Assembly (NCBI GenBank): GCA_034521445.1
Contig: JAXHMM010000003.1
Coordinates: 558,001 to 622,000, forward strand
Length of the DNA stretch: 64,000 nucleotides
DNA from: Balneolaceae bacterium
GTDB taxonomy: Bacteria > Bacteroidota > Rhodothermia > Balneolales > Balneolaceae
Direction of reading: 5' to 3'
Below are positions 60,618 to 64,000 of the stretch, in pieces. How positions within the stretch are numbered: the first letter of the stretch is position 1; each line of letters starts with the position of its first letter. The notes beneath the pieces were generated by a model. That model did no database searches. It saw nothing but the letters and a program-made list of their open reading frames with translations, and was not told the DNA's origin. The position numbers and the translations under genes are program-made.

Positions 60618-62342
60618 ATGGAACTGATTCTTAATCTCTGTATTTACCTCCCGCTGGCCGGCATTGCCGCCATCCTGCTGATCCAGGGCTTCACGCCTGC
60701 CGGACCCGGCCGCGACCGCGCGATCAAGTGGACCAGCCTGGCCGCCACCCTGGCGGTCTTCGGGCTCTCCCTGCCGCTGATGCTCAACTTCGACGTGGCC
60801 GGCTCGGCCACGGTCCAGTACCTGACCGAGGGCGCCGCGGTCATTGAGGGCATGGACATTAAATACCTTGTGGGACTGGACGGGCTCAGTCTGCTGCTCT
60901 TCATGCTCACCACCCTTATGGGACCCATCGTCATTCTCTCCTCCTGGGAGTCGGTGACCAAGTATCTGCCGGGCTACTATTCCATGCTCCTTCTGCTGCA
61001 GACGGCCAGCATGGGTGTATTTGCGTCCCTTGACCTGATTGTCTTCTACGTATTCTTCGAGCTCTCTCTCATCCCCATGTACTTTCTTATCGGCATTTGG
61101 GGGGGCAAGGGCCGCATTCACGCCACCGTCAAGTTTTTTCTCTATACCCTGGTGGGCTCCCTCATCATGCTGGTGGGCCTGATCTGGGTGGGCTACGACG
61201 CGGGCACCTTCATCGAGGGCGTGAGCTTCTCTTCCGACTGGCGATTCCTGTCCGGGTCCGAATACACCATCGGACTGGTGGAACAGACCTGGCTCTTCCT
61301 GGCCTTCGCGCTGGCTTTCTGCATCAAGGTACCGCTCTTTCCCTTTCACACCTGGCTGCCCTACGCCCACACCGAAGCGCCAACGGCGGGCTCGGTGGTG
61401 CTGGCGGCCATCATGCTGAAGATGGGAACCTACGGGCTGCTGCGCATCTGTTTGCCGATTTTTCCCAATGCCTTCACCACCTTTGCTCCCTACCTGGCCA
61501 CCCTCGCCGTGGTGGGCATTATCTACGGTGCGCTGGTGGCCATGGTTCAGAAAGACGTCAAAAAGCTGGTGGCCTACTCCTCCGTCAGCCACCTCGGTTT
61601 TGTGGTGCTGGGCCTCTTCGCCTTCAACACCATCGCCGTGCAGGGCGCCCTTATACAGATGGTTAACCACGGGCTCTCCACCGGCGCCCTCTTCCTGGTG
61701 GTGGGCATGATCTACGACCGCGCCCACACCCGACGTATCGCCGACTTCGGGGGAATTGCCAGAATCATGCCGGTCTTTGCCGTGGTGTTCATGATTTCCA
61801 CCCTCGCCTCCATCGGATTGCCCGGGCTGAATGGATTCGTGGGAGAGTTTCTGATTCTGAACGGCGCCTTCATTTCCGAGGTGCTGCCCCAAAACGCATG
61901 GACCGTCTTCGCAGCTACCGGCGTAATTTTGGCCGCGGTCTACATGCTCTGGATGTACCAGCGGGTGATGTTCGGTCCTGTAACCAATGAGGAGAACAAA
62001 AATCTGGTCGACCTGAACGCCCGCGAGATCGGGCTGATGGTACCGCTGATCGTGTTCATGATCTGGATTGGCATCCGTCCCGTGGACTTCACCCAGTATT
62101 CCGAAGCGCAGGTGAGTCAGCTGCTGGAATCCTCCCGTGACAAAAGCACGGCCGTACTCCGTTCGGCCTCCCCCGATGAACTCCCTGCCTGGGCCGGCAC
62201 CCTTTACGACGTGAGCCCGCAGATGGCGGAGGAGGCGGGCGGTTACTCCATCGATGGGGAGGCGCAAAGCGGCCCTGAGCACCGCAGCGTCGACGGCATC
62301 GCAAACGAATCTGCAAACGAATCCAAAGCGCAAACCGACTGA
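60618..62342 (+). CDS. nuoM: NADH-quinone oxidoreductase subunit M
   Basis: 574 residues with the antiporter-like pattern: FYVFFELSLIPMYFLIGIWG (Glu of TM5), LAFALAFCIKVPLFPFHTWL, PYAHTEAPTAGSVVLAAIML and KLVAYSSVSHLGFVVLG. The last ~60 residues are a soluble tail (ASPDELPAWAGTLYDVSPQM...) not usual for NuoM. A pterin dehydratase gene follows at 13 bp. Confidence 0.96.
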   Translation: MELILNLCIYLPLAGIAAILLIQGFTPAGPGRDRAIKWTSLAATLAVFGLSLPLMLNFDVAGSATVQYLTEGAAVIEGMDIKYLVGLDGLSLLLFMLTTLMGPIVILSSWESVTKYLPGYYSMLLLLQTASMGVFASLDLIVFYVFFELSLIPMYFLIGIWGGKGRIHATVKFFLYTLVGSLIMLVGLIWVGYDAGTFIEGVSFSSDWRFLSGSEYTIGLVEQTWLFLAFALAFCIKVPLFPFHTWLPYAHTEAPTAGSVVLAAIMLKMGTYGLLRICLPIFPNAFTTFAPYLATLAVVGIIYGALVAMVQKDVKKLVAYSSVSHLGFVVLGLFAFNTIAVQGALIQMVNHGLSTGALFLVVGMIYDRAHTRRIADFGGIARIMPVFAVVFMISTLASIGLPGLNGFVGEFLILNGAFISEVLPQNAWTVFAATGVILAAVYMLWMYQRVMFGPVTNEENKNLVDLNAREIGLMVPLIVFMIWIGIRPVDFTQYSEAQVSQLLESSRDKSTAVLRSASPDELPAWAGTLYDVSPQMAEEAGGYSIDGEAQSGPEHRSVDGIANESANESKAQTD

Positions 62343-62355
62343 CGAGGTACATGTT

Positions 62356-62649
62356 ATGGCAAAACCCCTCAGCGAAGACGAGATTCAAGAGGCCATCGGC
62401 GACCGCCTTCCCGGTTGGTCGCACGACGATGACAAACTTACCAGGGAGTTCGGCTTTTCGGATTTCCGGGAGGCCTTCGCCTTCCTGACCCGCATCGCCT
62501 TCGAGGCGGAGGACCAGGTGCACCATCCGGAGATCTATAATGTCTACAAAACGGTGGTCATCTCCCTGAGCACGCACGACGCGGGAGGGAAGGTGACCGA
62601 AAAGGATCTGAAACTGGCAGCGGCCATCGAGTCGCTCTACACCAACTGA
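62356..62649 (+). CDS. phhB: 4a-hydroxytetrahydrobiopterin dehydratase
   Basis: 97 residues from MAKPLSEDEIQEAIGDRLPG. The PCD pattern is plain: LPGWSHDDDKLTREFGFSDF, FLTRIAFEAEDQVHHPEIYN and VVISLSTHDAGGKVTEKDLK, with the HHPE motif of the active site. It recycles the pterin cofactor of aromatic hydroxylases, or has a DCoH-like role. It sits between nuoM and nuoN, inside the complex I operon. Confidence 0.9.
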   Translation: MAKPLSEDEIQEAIGDRLPGWSHDDDKLTREFGFSDFREAFAFLTRIAFEAEDQVHHPEIYNVYKTVVISLSTHDAGGKVTEKDLKLAAAIESLYTN

Positions 62650-62667
62650 GCTGAATAACGTAGCTGC

Positions 62668-64000
62668 ATGGATTACCTACACGATCTGAACGCATTCCTC
62701 CCGGGCGTCGTGGTGGCCCTGGCCGGCCTGGCCGCCATCATGATCGACGCCTACAAAGACGACCACGAGGGTATCTTCGGGGTGACGGTCACCGCGCTGG
62801 CCGCCGCGCTGGTCCTCAGCATAATGGATCTTTTCGGTCCACAGGGGGAGGCTTTCAGCGGGATGATCGTCTATGGCGGCACCGCCGCATTCGGTTCGGC
62901 CGTGGTGCTCTTCGCCTCGCTCTTCTGCGTGCTCATCTCCCGGGAATACCTTATCGCCATCGATCATAATTTTGGGGAGGTATACGCCCTGGTGCTCTTC
63001 GCCACCACCGGCATGCTGGGGCTGGCCGCCGCCGATAACCTGATCATGATCTTCCTGGGACTCGAAACGATGTCTATCTGCCTCTACGTGCTGGCCGGCA
63101 TAGTGCACGAGGAGAAAAGAGGAGCGGAGGCGGCTCTCAAGTACTTCCTGCTGGGCGCCTTTTCCACCGGCTTCCTGCTCTATGGCATGGCCCTGCTCTA
63201 CGGGGCCACGGGCACCCTCGACATGGCCGGCATCGCCTCGGCAGCCACGGGCGATCTTATTTTCGTGGCGGGCGCGGGCCTTCTGCTGACGGGCTTCTTT
63301 TTCAAGATTGCCGCGGTGCCCTTCCACATGTGGACCCCGGACGTCTACCAGGGCACCCCGACCACCCTCACCGCCTATATGGCCACCGCCTCCAAGTCGG
63401 CCACTTTTGTGGCGCTCATACTTATTCTTTCGCGCATGATCCCGGATTCTACGGCCGACTGGGGCAATCTGCTGATGGTGATCTCGGTGCTGACCATGAT
63501 CGCAGGCAACCTCATCGCACTGGTGCAGGACAATATCAAGCGCATGCTTGCTTACTCCAGCGTAGCCCATGCCGGCTACGTGCTGGTGGGACTCGCCGCG
63601 GGCACGCCCGAGGGATACAGCGCCGTGCTTTTCTACCTCTTCGCCTACTCTATCATGAATATCGGCGCCTTCGGCGTCGTGGCCTACTACGAGCGGCAGC
63701 AGGGCCTCGATTTCACCGACGTAAACAACTACGCCGGCCTGGGCTTCAAGCGCCCGGCCATGGCGGTGATGCTCTCCATCTTTCTTTTCTCCCTGGCCGG
63801 CATACCGCCGATGGTTGGCTTCTTCGGGAAGTACCTGGTCTTTGCCGCAGCTATCAATGCCGGGTATGTGGGACTGGCCATTACGGGCGTGCTGGCCAGC
63901 GCCCTGAGCGTCTACTATTACCTGCGTCCCATGGTCTACCTCTACATGCGCGAGCCTCACAAGGAGGTTCCCTTCGTTCAGCCGGGATGGCTATTCAAAG
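62668..64000 (+). CDS. nuoN: NADH-quinone oxidoreductase subunit N, partial (window edge)
   Basis: The frame from the ATG at 62668 (MDYLHDLNAFLPGVVVALAG) is open to the end, 444 residues so far of a usual ~480-500. Marks: LGLETMSICLYVLAGI, KYFLLGAFSTGFLLYGMALL, FKIAAVPFHMWTPDVYQGTP, and NIKRMLAYSSVAHAGYVLVG. It is the third antiporter-like pump of the membrane arm and lies 18 bp after the pterin dehydratase. Confidence 0.95.
   Translation, partial: MDYLHDLNAFLPGVVVALAGLAAIMIDAYKDDHEGIFGVTVTALAAALVLSIMDLFGPQGEAFSGMIVYGGTAAFGSAVVLFASLFCVLISREYLIAIDHNFGEVYALVLFATTGMLGLAAADNLIMIFLGLETMSICLYVLAGIVHEEKRGAEAALKYFLLGAFSTGFLLYGMALLYGATGTLDMAGIASAATGDLIFVAGAGLLLTGFFFKIAAVPFHMWTPDVYQGTPTTLTAYMATASKSATFVALILILSRMIPDSTADWGNLLMVISVLTMIAGNLIALVQDNIKRMLAYSSVAHAGYVLVGLAAGTPEGYSAVLFYLFAYSIMNIGAFGVVAYYERQQGLDFTDVNNYAGLGFKRPAMAVMLSIFLFSLAGIPPMVGFFGKYLVFAAAINAGYVGLAITGVLASALSVYYYLRPMVYLYMREPHKEVPFVQPGWLFK

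Overview
The window is 64 kb of a high-GC, gene-dense chromosome. Gene content suggests a Gram-negative bacterium of the Bacteroidota/Balneolota/Rhodothermota group. It has lipoproteins, a TolC-type outer-membrane factor and a DUF5687-type ABC exporter. It also has unsupervised FtsX-type permeases, two ECF sigma factors, and ribosomal protein S1 with long acidic tails. The phylum is an inference from gene content; no 16S rRNA gene is present. I found no insertion sequence, prophage or CRISPR array.

Layout. 1-4.5 kb: a minus-strand tetR-tolC-adaptor-RND efflux operon, cut by the window edge, with a good TetR-type palindrome in front. 4.6-19.1 kb: an accessory stretch with toxin-antitoxin-like loci (HipBA, Doc with an AbrB-type antitoxin, an orphan FitA-like protein, and a RelB-like protein with a decayed RelE), an AAA ATPase, a frameshifted cytochrome-like gene, two tRNAs and the first copy of a histidine kinase + 4-TM membrane protein module. 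19.1-25.3 kb: a CrcB fluoride channel behind a fluoride riboswitch, an acyl-CoA thioesterase, an ABC exporter pair, and the second copy of the kinase + 4-TM module. 25.3-34.6 kb: cupredoxin, TlpA/CcdA/DoxX thiol-redox genes, and a minus-strand run holding an EgtD-type methyltransferase overlapping a three-domain rhodanese (an ergothioneine pair resembling anaerobic EanA/EanB). 34.7-43.9 kb: two ECF sigma loci, two carboxymuconolactone-decarboxylase-like proteins, an aminotransferase, a luciferase-like monooxygenase, and a MerA-like flavoprotein with GDCCVxC and HMA proteins. 44.2-44.6 kb: four tRNAs (Pro, Arg, Cys, Glu). 44.9-64 kb: a HEPN gene pair, then housekeeping genes (clpC, rpsT-gpmI, cmk-rpsA, moxR, uppP) and the membrane arm of complex I (nuoJKLM, a pterin dehydratase, nuoN), running off the right edge.

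Most notable signals: (1) the duplicated orphan histidine kinase + small 4-TM protein cassette (8.0-10.4 and 23.4-25.3 kb); (2) two paired 17-bp palindromes whose centres are exactly 74 bp apart at both of two sites; (3) two intergenic arrays of AAGTC/GACTT words beside clpC and uppP, the latter starting from a perfect 22-bp inverted repeat with the uppP stop codon in its loop; (4) a fluoride riboswitch whose 3' strand can pair perfectly with the crcB ribosome-binding site; (5) the egtD-rhodanese overlap; (6) a HEPN gene overlapping an unrecognised partner.
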